Source: Chamaecyparis obtusa (taxonomy: Eukaryota; Streptophyta; Pinopsida; Cupressales; Cupressaceae). From it: a DNA stretch of 64,000 bases. A program made the translations under genes and the position numbers. Under the pieces are notes generated by a model. That model was not told the DNA's origin. It did not search any database and saw nothing but the letters and a program-made list of their open reading frames with translations. The stretch spans positions 124,001-188,000 of the forward strand of contig BSBK01006022.1 of the NCBI GenBank assembly GCA_027943335.1. The letters run 5' to 3'. Of this stretch, positions 22,453 to 34,200 are shown piece after piece (position 1 is the first letter of the stretch; each line of letters opens with the position of its first letter).

Positions 22453-24570
22453 TGTTGGGTTGTTTTTGTCATCTGATGTCTTCGTGGCTGTGTCTCAAGC
22501 TTGTCTAGTGTGATCAGTTTTTCCACGGGATTTGTTCCTGTCATGTGTTTTTTTGTCTCATATACTTTTCCTGTTGCTGGTCTCTCCCCGCTGTCAAGTT
22601 CTATAAGGACAACATTTCTGGTCATTACATGGACTGTTGTGTTAAAGGGACAAGTTCTTTTTGATAATAAGTCTGCTGTGGAATTATGCTGCATAGAGCG
22701 TAAATGATCAAAGTTTTTTTTTAAAAAAAAACACTCCTTTGTGTGAGCTGTATACGGCAGTAAGCCACATCTCTATGGCGGTGAGAAGAGCATGCTATGC
22801 AGTCTTGAGTTTAGACGACAGGTGTTGTGTAACGTTTTTTAAAAAGACAAAGAAAGGCTATCGAATGATGGTTGTGGCAGGGACGTTAAACTTCTTTGCT
22901 TTCCGAGTTGCAAAAAATCACTAGTGATTCCGTCTACAGAAATATTCATTTCCGTGCATGAGCTAGATGCGCATTTCCCGTAAGCAAGAGAAGAGGAAGA
23001 TCATCGGGATTTTTCTTATCAAAAGATTTTGGAGGACTCTCACTTCACGAGGAGCTGTTTTTGTTGTATTTTCATTGACGTTTTCCTTGCGTGAACAGTT
23101 TGGTCTTAAAATTGTGAATGACTGTATTCAAAACGAGCAGGTGTCAAAAACGCAACAGTAGTCTCAACACACGATTGTGGAGTTGTAATGACTGCCAGGA
23201 AGTAGAAACAAGCATCTTCTTCGAAATTTTTTAAACAGTGTTTTTGGGGGTGTTGCTCGGTGAGTTCGGGGAGTTAAAAAACGTGATGCAGAAATATATT
23301 AATCAGTAATCTGAAAACGATGAAGATGAGCAGAGATTGAGATACGGGCATTCGGTATGAACAACCAGCAACAGAAAATCAAACTGGCAGTGTTGAATGC
23401 ATACGTTTTTGTAGCGACAAGGGCAGTTGTATGTAGGAGTCGCTGATGATGTGTGAAAAGAAGGAATGGTGCTCATCGATATAGCAGTTCTTTTCGGTGT
23501 TTTTGTAGGGGCGGATTCAAATATCTAAATCGCCTGGAGTGATGTTAGTGAGTTAGTTTTAACAAGACTAAAAAGAGCAGTGTGTGTGGACAGAATAGCA
23601 GGGAGAGCGGATAGAAAAGGAGAGTGTGCGGATAGGAAAGGAGAGAGTGCTGTGTGCTGGGGTGCTAATGTAAGGAAAAGGACAGTACAACAAAGACGTT
23701 TTTGCAAAAGAAAAGTTCTCGGATAATGTTGGTGACTGGTTCCAAATCATGAGTAACAATCTAGTAAACAGTGTATGTAGATGCTTGACAAGGAAATGCA
23801 CGGGCTGTTGAATACTACATAGCTCATACTCAAAAAGATACACGGGACTGTGAATTAGTTGAGTTCGAAAAATGTAAGGGAGATATGCTAACTGGTGTGA
23901 CAGTTTTGTTTTGAGTATTAAGGCACTGTTTGCAAATATTTAAGGGCCAAAGATCTTGAAAATTTACAATAGTTAATGACAGTTGCAGACTTATATACAG
24001 GTTTGATTGTGAAGGCTGTGTTGAAAGAAATTCATCAAAACAAGTCTCTATAGGAAACTCATGGTGAGATAGTAATCTAGAAGTTGGCAAATCATCATAA
24101 GACAGAGATTCAGATACTGAGAAGTGTTCCAAGCTGAATTAGCTATCATGCAAGAGTTGTTTTGAAGAATCAGACAGACTATTGTATGGGGGAGCAGGCT
24201 TAAGAGGAGAAGTGGAGTACACTTATAGGTTTTGAGTATATCACAGTCATGGGTCTTTATTTTTAGTAAAGACATAGATCATTCAATTACTGTTGTAATC
24301 CTGATATTTGATATTTCTGATTGGGTAAGGTTGTAGCCTTACAAGTAGGTTGAAGCCTGCCCTGAAGTGTAACCGAAAGAGTTGTAGCTCTTGTGTAAAG
24401 GGTTGTAGCCTTGTTGTTAATGGAGCCGTGGTTTTTTAACCCAGTTGGGTTTTCCACGTGATAAATTCCTTGTGTCTTGTCTTCCTGGTTGTGTATGTTT
24501 TTAAAGCTGTGATTAAAGTTGTTTGAATACTGATTCACCCCCTCCCCCTCTCAGTATTGTTCGTTTTTCA
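22453..24570 (+). mobile_element. solo LTR of a related copia family inserted in RNase H
   Basis: The 2,118-bp insert starts TGTTGGGTTG and ends CGTTTTTCA. It is flanked by perfect CACTG duplications at 22448-22452 and 24571-24575. Removing it restores the RNase H reading frame of the host. Its ends match those of the host LTR in opposite orientation: a start with TTTTTGTCAT, and an end with CACCCCCTCCCCCTCTCA followed by TTTTTCA. It is therefore a plus-oriented solo LTR of a sister family. Near its 3' end four short hairpins with TTGTAG or TTGAAG loops lie at 24327-24412. It has no coding capacity; LTR-LTR recombination is the usual origin. Confidence 0.9.
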
Positions 24571-24575
24571 CACTG

Positions 24576-27500
24576 GTGCTCTTCTTATCATCCACGAAGC
24601 CACCCCAATCTGCATCTGTATAAGCTAGAAGAGAGAAATCAGAACTTTTTGGAAACCAAAGACCAAAATCAATAGTGCCTTTAAGATACTTAAAGATTCT
24701 CTTAACAACTTGAACATGTGTTTGCTTTGGAGAGGCTTGAAATCTAGCAACATAGCCAACAACTTGCATAATATCTGGTCTAGTGGTTATAACAAACAAC
24801 AAACTTCCTACCATAGATCTATAGAAAGTTTGATCAACAAAAGGAGTTACATCATCCTTACTTAGTTTACATCTGGTTTCCATAGGAGTGCTAACCGGAT
24901 TGCAATTTTCCATTTTAAATCTCTTAAGAAACTCTTTAACATACTTAGCTTGGGAAATGAAAACACCTTTAGAAGATTGATTAATTTGCAGCCCAAGGAA
25001 GTAAGTTAATTCACCCATCATAGATATTTTGAATTTATCTTTCATGCAAGCAGCAAATGTGTTAGACATTTTGACATTGTCACTACCAAAAATCAGATCA
25101 TCAACATAAACGACAACAATGAGAATGCTGTTACCTTCCTCTTTGACACACAAATTGCTGTCAACAAATCCCTTTTTGAAGCCCTACTGCTGCAAGTAAT
25201 TGTCTTGCCTATCATACCAAGCTCTAGGAGCTTGTTTGAGTCCATAAAGAACCTTTTTCAGCTTGCAAACATAATCCACATTGTTATAAATAAGGCCTTC
25301 AGGTTGTTCAACATAGATTTCTTCAACCAAATCCCCATTTAGAAATGCAGATTTAACATCCATTTGAAAGACTTTAAAACCTTTAAAGGAAGCAAACGCA
25401 AAAAAAATTCTGATTGCCTCTAATTTGGCGACCGGTGCAAAGGTTTCACTAAAGTGCACACTTTCAATTTGAGAATATCCCTTGAAAACTAAACGAGCTT
25501 TGTTTCTAATGATCTTACCATGTTCATTTACCTTATTCCTGAATACCCATTTAGTACTTATCACATTTTTGTTAATGGGTCTTGGCACAAGCTCCCAAGT
25601 ATTGCTCTTCTTAATTTGTTTTAACTCTTCTTTCATAGCAGCCACCCAATGCTCATCTTCTACTGCTTCTTCAAAACATTTGGGCTCAATTATAGAAATG
25701 AGTGAGAAGTCATCATCCTCAAAATAATTAACATTTTGCTTAGCATGCTTAGTTCTTCTTTCAGCTATAACTTGATCAATAGGATGATTCTTTTGAACGA
25801 ATTTTGAAGGAGTTTTGAAAGTAGAAGTATCATGATCACCTTGAGAATCATACCCGGAATTAACATGAGAGTTTTCAGCATCATTTGAAGTAGAGACTGT
25901 ACCTTCATGAGCAGATTGAGTTTTACCTTTATCATTTTCACCATTTTTGCTAGCTGTTACAGCTTGAATATGAGGAGAAGGTACAACAGTGCTGGTTTGT
26001 GTTTTTTCTTCTTCAAGGTTGTCATCATGCTCACCAAGTTCATTAGTATTCTCATGAATCTTAACATTAACACTCTCTACCAATTTATGCAGCTTTTTAT
26101 TGTAGCATTTGAATGCTTTACTTTTAGAGTAGTCAAGAAAGATTCCCTCATCAGATCTAGAATCAAATTTGCTCAAATTATCTTCATCCCTCCTAATGTA
26201 AGATGGACTTAAAAATTTTTTAAAGTACTTAACAGTAGCTGGTTTACCTTTCCAAAGTTCATATGGAGTTTTGTTGAACTTGGGCCTCAACAAAGTTCTT
26301 TTCTGAATGTAGATTGCTATGTGGACAACCTCTCTCCAAAAGACATCTTTCACTTTTCTCTCATTCATTAAGCAACGTGCCATCTCTTGAACAGTTCTAT
26401 TTTTTTCTTTCCATAACACCATTTTGTTGTAGTGTTCTAGGGGCTAAAACTTGTTTCTTGATTCCATGTTGCTCACAAAACTTAACAAAATCATTTGAGG
26501 TAAATTCTCCCCCATTATCAGAATGCAAGCATTTGATTTTCACATCCATTTGATTTTCAATCAAATTCTTAAAAATCTTAAACTTATCCAAAGCCTCTGA
26601 TTTTTCTTTTAGAAAAGTAACCCAAGTCATGCAAAAAAAATCATCAATAAAAAGCATAAAGTATTTTTCACCTTGAAGACTTGCTGTCCTAGTTGGTCCA
26701 CAGAGATCCGTGTGAACTGACTCAAGTGACTTACTGCTGAAGTGATCTTTTGGTTTTAAGGAAGCTCTGGTTTGTTTTCCCTCTTGACAATTTTTGCAAA
26801 CAATATCAGCTGGTTTCTCTATCTTTGGCATATCTCTTACAGCTTCCTTTTTACTGATTTTGATGAGATTATCAAAATTTACATGCCCAAAATGCTTGTG
26901 CCAAAGCCAAGCGTCCTCTACCTTGCTCAAGCAACATGTCTCGTCATTAGAGTCATCAAGAATATAAAGATTATTTGCTGCTCTAGTTGCTTTAGCTATG
27001 ACATCATTTCCCTTTTTGATAGTGCAAGAATTTGAGTTAAAGCTAAGATCAAACCCTTGATCACATAGTTGACTAAGACTTAGGAGATTATGTTTTAGTC
27101 CTTCAACATAGAGAACATTCTCAACAATGGTTTCATCATTATTAATCAAGAGAGTTCTTATACCAACAACCTTTGCAGAAGAGCTACCTCCAAATCTGAC
27201 TTTTCCACCTTTCATTTTCTTGAGAGTATGAAACTTACTTAAATCACTTATCATATGTCTTGAGCAGCCACTGTCAACATGCCAAATGTCCTTGTCACTG
27301 CTGACAAGAAGAGCTGTTTGAACAACAAGAGCCTTTAGAGGTGTTTCTTGAACTTTTCTTCTCCAAACTTTGGTCACTTTCGTCCTTCTTTTCGGTTCAA
27401 CATTGTAGAACAAATCTGTACTATAGCTGTTGCAAAATTTTGAAGTATGGCCAAACTTGTTATAGCTGTAGCAAATTAAATTGTACTTCTTAAAGGCATT

Positions 27501-27788
27501 CTTTTCAATCTGAAAATAATTCTTGAAGGGAGCAGCTCTATAATCTATAGCTCTATGTCCAAAGTAGTTACATGAAAAACAGTAGCCATAGAATAAAGGT
27601 TTGTTTACCTTGTTAAATGCAGGCTGACTACTTTCCGGTGGTGAAGAGTTTTTTTCAAGTTGCATGCCAACTCCTCTCTTATCTTTGGTAGGTCTTTGAG
27701 AACCAAGAACATCATCTAAGGAAACAATACCACTCTTGAAAGACACTCCTTCACTGGAAAGCATAGAAGTTTTACCTATGTTTCTGAG
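24576..27788 (-). pseudogene. pol: Sirevirus-like gag C-terminus, protease, integrase, RT and start of RNase H
   Basis: Minus-strand order: gag end with two degenerate CCHC knuckles (CFSCNYFGHRAIDY, then CYSYNKFGHTSKFC), and protease (DSGCSRHM, about 27265). Integrase follows with H-HFGHVNF...C-NC zinc-binding residues (26910-26790) and a catalytic SDNGGEF near 26505. RT has [13 protein letters not shown] near 25350 and an intact YVDD at about 25095. The RNase H start (YTDADWGGF) is cut by the CACTG insertion. There is a frameshift near 26400, within the integrase, and a stop at 25184, just before the YVDD region. Most catalytic residues survive. The protein would have processed and integrated the element; this copy cannot make it in full. 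Confidence 0.9.
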
Positions 27789-27798
27789 TGATGAACAT

Positions 27799-28086
27799 AT
27801 TGTCATTGATGTCAAAATCAGAAGCATATGTAAGATTCAACAAGACAAAAGAAAGAGCAAAGAATGTCCAATGTGCTTTAGAGTACACAACCTTACGAAG
27901 TGTTACAGAGGATACTGAAGTGTGGTATGATCCAGATCCAATGAGCACTATCATAGAGGAGGATGTTGACTTTGTCAAATCATATTATGAAATGCCATAT
28001 GAGGATATTGCACCTGAAAAATATCTCCATGGTTGCTGCGTATTGAATTGAATGGGGAGATTGATGGAAATTGTCATTGATGTCAA
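27799..28086 (+). repeat. 17-bp direct repeat flanking the NRPB1 fragment
   Basis: ATTGTCATTGATGTCAA occurs at 27799-27815 and 28070-28086, once on each side of the captured segment. Both copies are preceded by TGATG. This is consistent with duplication of the LTR start during capture. Confidence 0.95.
27836..28071 (+). pseudogene. NRPB1: captured fragment of RNA polymerase II largest subunit (NRPB1/RPB1)
   Basis: The frame at 27836-28020 encodes a segment recognisable as plant RPB1: [20 protein letters not shown], then [14 protein letters not shown] and SYYEMP. After a single-base deletion at about 28020 the next frame gives [11 protein letters not shown], exactly the residues that follow in RPB1. 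In the family this lies in the C-terminal third of the subunit (Rpb1 domain 7, jaw region), well before the CTD heptads. Only about 78 codons are present, with no start and no other exons. It is a non-functional, passively carried piece. No intron is seen, so it may derive from mRNA or from a single exon. Confidence 0.93.
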
Positions 28087-28347
28087 GCATGATGAAGATA
28101 CGAACAGCATTATGTATGTAATATGTATGTATACATGATGAAGATTATACAGATGCCTTACATCACAAAGGATATACACTTGAGAATGCAGTTATATATG
28201 AAGTTATATATATATGAACATTCAGCAATATATATTATCAATATGAACATTCAGCAATATATATGAACATTCAGCGATATACAGAATGAACAGAATATAC
28301 AGATATACTGTTTACATATGAACAGGATGCCTTTTTTATACAGATAT

Positions 28348-28434
28348 ACAGATATGTTTATCTGTTATACTATTATACAGATATGTTTATCTGTTATACT
28401 GTTATATAGATATGTTTATCTGTTATACTATTAT
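28348..28434 (+). repeat. 29-bp tandem repeat, three copies
   Basis: The unit contains GATATGTTTATCTGTTATAC and recurs with minor changes. It lies in the AT-rich body of the LTR with the NRPB1 fragment. Confidence 0.85.
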
Positions 28435-29567
28435 ATATCAGATATGATACAAATGCCTTATACTATTATCATATGAACAGAATGATACAGATGTTATAAT
28501 ATAAAAAAAAAGCATATATTATCGAAGGTTAATGTCAAAGTTTTTCATAGTATCAAAGACAATAAGTATTGACGGCAGATATGCAGAGTATCATTGCGGC
28601 AGATATGCAGAGTGTTATTTGCAGCGGTCAATATTAATATTGAACATATTAGTATTAATATCAGCGGTTAATATTAATATCGATCATATATTAATATGCA
28701 GAGTATTATTTGCAGCGGTCAATATATATTCTTTATCGATATAGAACAATATATATACAGCGGCAGAGATATATAATATACCTCAAAGAGTTTCCAGCAA
28801 GTATCATTATCGAAGGATGAATATAATATATCTACAAGACGGCAGGAGTATTACATGTGACAAAAATATATATGCAACGTTTGAAACAAAGGTTGATATG
28901 AATATATTATTATCGAAGTTTTATGCAGAGCAGTTATATTATTATTAAACGAAGGTTTGAAATGTTTAACACATATATGTCGAAGGCTATCAATAAATGG
29001 CAGAGGTATTAGTATTATTAGCAATGGTATATATAGCACGACATGCTAAAAATGTTTCGAAAAGATAAGGATATAATACAAGCTTTCTGAATATGAAGGT
29101 TATCTTAATAATGTATACTACAGCGGTCAATATTTATCAAAGTTGCATTGTTTATTGTTTGAAAAAAGATTAAAGTTAATAATATTAACTTTAATAGTTA
29201 ATAATATTTTTAAAAAAGGGAGACACCTTTTCATATTGAAAAGTCGTCACTTCAAAAAGACATAATGTTTCACTCAAATATGAGTATATATATATTCAAT
29301 CTTTTTGTGGAAATAAAAACAACAAGTCAGCATGTAAAAAGAAAAGGAAGAGCAGTCATAGTATAAAGGAGAGAAGAATTAATGGTTATATATTCAGATT
29401 TTTTATTATAAATATATTGTCATAATGACATATATTTGAAAATAAGAAGAAAAATATTGGCTTACTTAGAGAGAGCAGATTATGTCCATCATCAGTTGAA
29501 TTAAGCAACAGCATCCAGGTGGAAGAAAATTTCGAAAACAGTGGGTTGGTGCTCAGAATCCGGACAG

Positions 29568-29680
29568 GGGGAGTTAGTGCTTCCAGTAGGTCGGTGCCTA
29601 CGAAGTGTGGGAGTTGGTGCTTCCAGTGAGTCGGTGCTCATAAATTTAGAGGTTGGAGCCTCTAGTAGGTTGGTGCCTAC
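29568..29680 (+). other. array of six mini-hairpins with near-constant loops
   Basis: Six consecutive hairpins have 5-bp stems that change in compensatory fashion and 6-nt loops TTAGTG, TCGGTG, TTGGTG, TCGGTG, TTGGAG and TTGGTG. Stem pairs are GGGAG/CTTCC (twice, with one G-T pair), GTAGG/CCTAC (twice), GTGAG/CTCAT (one G-T pair) and AGAGG/CCTCT. The array lies 207-320 bp before the LTR end, probably in the transcribed R-U5 part. Confidence 0.85.
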
Positions 29681-29892
29681 AAAACATTGTAAAAGAACAA
29701 TATTATATATAAAAAAGCAAATTATTTTGTGGTTTTCTCCCATATTGGGTTTCCACGTAAAATTTGTGTTCATGTGCATAATTGTTTGTTTGAGAATTTA
29801 AAGTTATCTTTGAATAAAATTTTTAAAAGTTAAAATTGTTATTATACTGATTCACTCCCCCCTCTCAGTATAATCATGTGCTCTTCACTGAG

Positions 29893-31183
29893 AGCAACAA
29901 TTTCAGCTTCTAGCTTGACAATGTTTTCTTCTTTTAGCTGAATCTGATTTTCCAGATTCTCACGAACTTTCTTAGCTTCCTCATTCAAGATTTTAGAATC
30001 AACAAGTTGAGTTTCAGCCTCTTTGAGAGATGTTGCAATCTTTAACTTTTCAACACTCTCAACTTGTAGAAGATTCACAAGACTTAGATTCTTCTTTTTC
30101 AGTTTCTTAATCTTAGCTAGAGCTGCAATATATTCAAGTTCAAGATCCACTTCATCATCTTCTACATCATCATTTTCTTCGGAACTCAAGTCATCAATAG
30201 CCATGAACATAACCTCATTTATTCGAGAATCACTTTCGCTGCTTGAAGAATCATTGTTGCAACACCTTTTTGCCCTTTTCAAATTTCCAATTTTTCTTGG
30301 CAAATCTCCTAGTTTTCCGAAATTTGAAATCTTTTTCATCATGGCTGTCATCTTCTTTATCAAACGAACACTTTGAGGCAAAGCGACCGAATTTCCCATA
30401 GTTGAAGCACTTCAACCCAGATTTGCCTTTACTTTTGTTAGGATTCCTTTTTAGCCTTCTAATAAGGTAAGCAATTTCCTCATTGGAGTCCTCATCCGAG
30501 CTATCACTGTGATTATTTTCTCTGTCCTTGCTCCTTTTAGAAACCTTGAAGGCAGATTCATTTTTGGAAGGCCCTTCAACGGTAGTTCTCTTCTCATAGG
30601 CAGTCAAAATACCATGCAATTTGTCAACTATTAGATTGTCCAAATCTAACATTTCTTCAACAACAGAGACTTTAGCATCAAGCCTCATGAGAAGAGAGCG
30701 AAGAATTTTCTGAACCACAGTTTTCTCTTCAACGTTTTCTCCCAGACCTTTTAAAGCATTGACAACTTCATCAACACGGAGAAAGTAAGCAGCAATGTTT
30801 TCATCTTCTTTCATGCGAAGACTTTCAAAGACAGCCTAGTGAGTTTGAACTTTTGCCTTCCTAACTTTGTGATCACCATGATAAGCATTATGTAGTTTAT
30901 CCCAAACTTCTATAGTAGTAGTACAGTGCATGACCTTTACAAATTGAGCTTCAGTTAGACCACACAAAATAGCATTCATAACCTTGGCATTATTCTCAAA
31001 TTCCTTTTTACTATCAGCATCCGTAGGAGTAGTAGAAGGAATAGTGTAACCATTGACAACACTGAGATAGACATCGCAACCTAAGGACATGATGTAGGTC
31101 TTCATGCGAACACTCTAAAAGGCATAGTTCTTTCCATCAAAGAGAGGTGCACGATTCGTAGCAAGACTTTCTAAGGCACTCAT
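29893..31183 (-). pseudogene. gag: Sirevirus-like gag, N-terminal and central part
   Basis: The ATG at 31183 lies about 50 bp downstream in sense of the PBS. Sense order: a copia gag N-terminal block (LFDGKNYAF), then an AFESL-like UBN2-type region at 30836-30560, and a zinc knuckle with altered ligands (CFNYGKFGRFASKC, near 30400). A long acidic coiled coil follows at 30240-29890, which ends at the CTGAG insertion and resumes at 27788. Stops replace a Trp codon near 31120 and a Gln-like codon near 30836, and a frameshift lies near 30400-30250. The coiled coil is a known Sirevirus gag trait. The capsid product cannot be made from this copy. Confidence 0.88.
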
Positions 31184-31235
31184 GATAGACACAAGAATCG
31201 AACTCTCAAACTTTTAAGCAAGGGAAGAGAAAGAC

Positions 31236-31250
31236 TGACTCTGATACCAA
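31236..31250 (-). other. primer binding site (Met tRNA)
   Basis: The minus strand reads TTGGTATCAGAGTC one base inside the right LTR. It sets the element as minus-sense, primed by initiator Met tRNA. Confidence 0.9.
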
Positions 31251-31251
31251 T

Positions 31252-34200
31252 TGAAAAATGAAAAATGTTGAGAGGGGGAGGGGGTGAATCAGTATTTTAA
31301 AAAACCTTAAGGAAACTCGAGAGCACACACAACAAATGGAGACATGACACAGATATTTTTCTCACGTGGAAAACCCAAGCTAGGTAAAAAACCATGGCTT
31401 CACTAACCAAATGGGCTACAACCCCCTTTACACAAAGAGCTACAACTCTTCAGAAATACAATCCTGAAGAAGCTCCAACCTGCTCCAAAGGCTACAACCG
31501 TTTATGAAGGAAATGTGAACAAAGATAACACCACATTAAGTTCTTGGTCTTTACTGAAAATGTAGAGACCCAAGAGTTGATTCAAAACTAATCATAGTAC
31601 AAAACTCTTCAATGCTGTTCAAGCTTCCAACAAAAAACACTCTCCTCCACCATCGTCTCCTTACTTATCTTGAAGACTGATTTTCAAGATGACCTTTTTG
31701 GTTGCAGAATGACAAATAAGAATCTGCACAATGCCACTATGATTTCCTTTTTTTTTATTCTTCAATTGCATGTTGTAAAAGAACATACACACACTTTACC
31801 ACCACACGGTCTCTGTCCTTTTCTAATCCTCAACTTTTCTTTTTATGTTTTGTTCATAATCGTTGTTCCTTTTTTCTAATAACACACTGTCACTGCATAC
31901 ACACTGAATACTCTTTCTACGCACACAGTAAGTCGAAATATGTGGATACACGCTCCAACTCAGAGAACATTAGAGCATCAGATTTTTACTTACTCTTCTT
32001 GTCTTTTCCGCATGTACACACTTCTTCCTCAAAAACAATACGTTTTTCATTTCATACGTTTTTCTTATCATAACGTATGTGCTCCAATGCATTTTTCATA
32101 TCATAACTTATGTGTTTCAATACGTATTTTATTTCATACTTTTTTTCTTTTGCCAACTACATGGATCCTTTTTTTCATGTACATATCTCCCTCAGCACCG
32201 ACTTGTTTTTCAAAACACGGGACACTGTTTTTACTACTTCAGGCAAACCTGACTATTACTTCCTGGAAGCTTTAGGAAATGGGACTCATATATGTCAAAA
32301 ACGGTTACCGAAGGTTACAGTCTTTGCGTGTATCATTCGAAGCAGTTACGGAATGTAATGTCCCCATTTTTTTGCAAGTCATTGATCTAATGGTGCCAGG
32401 TCATTATTGTGATTGTCGTGGTCTGGCGAGGTGTTTAGAGGGTCTTTGGTGTGAACTTACTATTTATAGTAAGTCAATGGATAGTTCTGATGAGCTCAGA
32501 TGAGTTAGAGGAGTTGAATGATGCTCTCGGTTTTCATTTCTGGCTTCCGGTTTGGGCTCCAAGAATCTTGGAGAGAGCATCTATTTTTAGTAAGTCACCC
32601 TGTCAAGTCCATTCATCATCTTTCATCATTTGGATCAATCCTGTGCAGATAGATTTCGATTCGGACGCTTCTTTAGTTGTTTTCGCAAGATAGGTGGTTT
32701 ATTATTATTATCTAATTAAATTTGCTAAGGTTGCCATTTTTGTTGGTATTATATGCTGGATACCTTAGTGTTATAGCTCGTTGGAATCAGGATGAAAAGT
32801 TTTAAATGTTGGGCACAAGAAACAGGGACCTTGCGTGTCATAATTTCATGATATTGGTGAAAAGACCTTTTTTACAGCCAAATGAATTAATAAATTATAT
32901 TATTCAATATGTGCCTAAGTATAAGAAGTGTTTCAAGTGAACAGTTTGTGAGAGAAGACACTTTTGAATTATAAAAGCAATGCTTTGTGAAAGGAAAATC
33001 ATCCATTGTTTATTTGATGAAAATTTTATGAAGTCTCTTGGCTGTGAAAATGGCTAGGGTTTGACTAGCTCTTGTTTACAAACTAACTCTTCTCTCAAAT
33101 TTAGTTACACCCTTTTAAACCGTTCATTAACTCATAAGGAATTTTGAACAACATATACAAATTTCAACAATTTTTCCAGAATTCTCAATTAAACAACAGC
33201 AGCAATTAATAACTCATTCTCAAAATATCAATCAACAAGATGAAACCAACAATAATCAATCCAAACAACCAATAAGTTCTTAGGTTGTTTATCGACAACA
33301 AGGAAGACAAATTTAAAAACAATGTATAAGCAGCTTATGTAATGTACGATTGTTGATGATTAAATCGCAGCCAAGTGTGAATTGGCACTAGCACACAACA
33401 CAACCGGCTCTCCTTTGCTAATGGCAATTCCCAACCAATCCAACATAAGACACTAATTCAGAACGCTGAAACAATTAACATCAAACCCTCAGTGTATTTC
33501 CAGCTGCCATCAACACATACATATAGCTCTGAATTCCGTACGACTGCCAATGGATAAAACATGGCCCCTGTATTATTATGCTACCTTCCTTACACTTAAT
33601 CGCAACAAAAAAAAAAAACACTGCTACTGCATTTGAATCGCAGATTCTCCCTTTTATCAAATTCGATAACCTTAGCGTCAATAAATAAAATTAGAGATTC
33701 TTCATGTCTTTCCAGAATTCAGATTGCAAAATTCATTATGGATCAGTGATGACTCAAACTGCCACAAAGAGGAATTAGTCCTCAAACCTTAGCCATTTTC
33801 ACAGCCAAGAGACTTCATAAAATTTTCATCAAATAAACAATGGATGATTTTCCTTTCAGAAAGCATTGCTTTTATAATTCAAAAGTGTCTTCTCTCACAC
33901 ACTTTTCACTTAAAACACTTTTTATACTTAGGCATATATTGAATAATATAATTTATTAATTCATTTGGCTGTAAAAAAGGCCTTTTCACCAATATCATGA
34001 AATTTTGACACGCAAGGTCCCTGTTTCTTGTGCCCAAGATTTAAAACTTTTCATCCTGGTTCCAACGAGCTATAACACTAAGGTATTTAGCATATAATAC
34101 CAACAAAAATGGCAATCTTAGCAAATTTAATTAAATAATAATAATAAACCACCCATCTTGCGAAAAAAACTGAAGAAGCGTCCGAATCGAAATCTGTTTG

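Larger units (their letters stand above)
27789..29887 (+). mobile_element. solo LTR-like insertion carrying a captured NRPB1 fragment
   Basis: The 2,099-bp insert begins TGATGAACATATTG and ends GTGCTCTTCA. It is flanked by perfect CTGAG duplications (27784-27788 and 29888-29892), and excising it rejoins the host gag frame. Its right end has the Sirevirus-type block ACTCCCCCCTCTCAGTA. A hairpin array lies at 29568-29680, and a TTTCCACGT block lies between array and end, so it reads as an LTR in plus orientation. Inside its first 300 bp lies an RNA polymerase II gene fragment flanked by a 17-bp direct repeat of the LTR start. The body is AT-rich, with repeats at 28200-28440. Confidence 0.85.

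Noticed and set aside
27799..28086. The 17-bp direct repeat as a true pair of short LTRs around an RPB1 interior (a tiny TRIM)
   Set aside because: The 5-bp duplication lies at 27784 and 29888, so the mobile unit is 2.1 kb. The right-hand repeat is not followed by a target-site copy.
28200..28440. Possible CRISPR-like or satellite array
   Set aside because: The units are directly adjacent 29-bp copies without spacers, AT-rich, in a plant LTR. This is an ordinary tandem repeat.
33481..33681. Transposase gene inside the foldback element
   Set aside because: Only a 66-codon frame with no transposase motif. The spacer appears non-coding, and the 5-bp duplication with TG/CA ends points to LTR origin rather than a DNA transposon.
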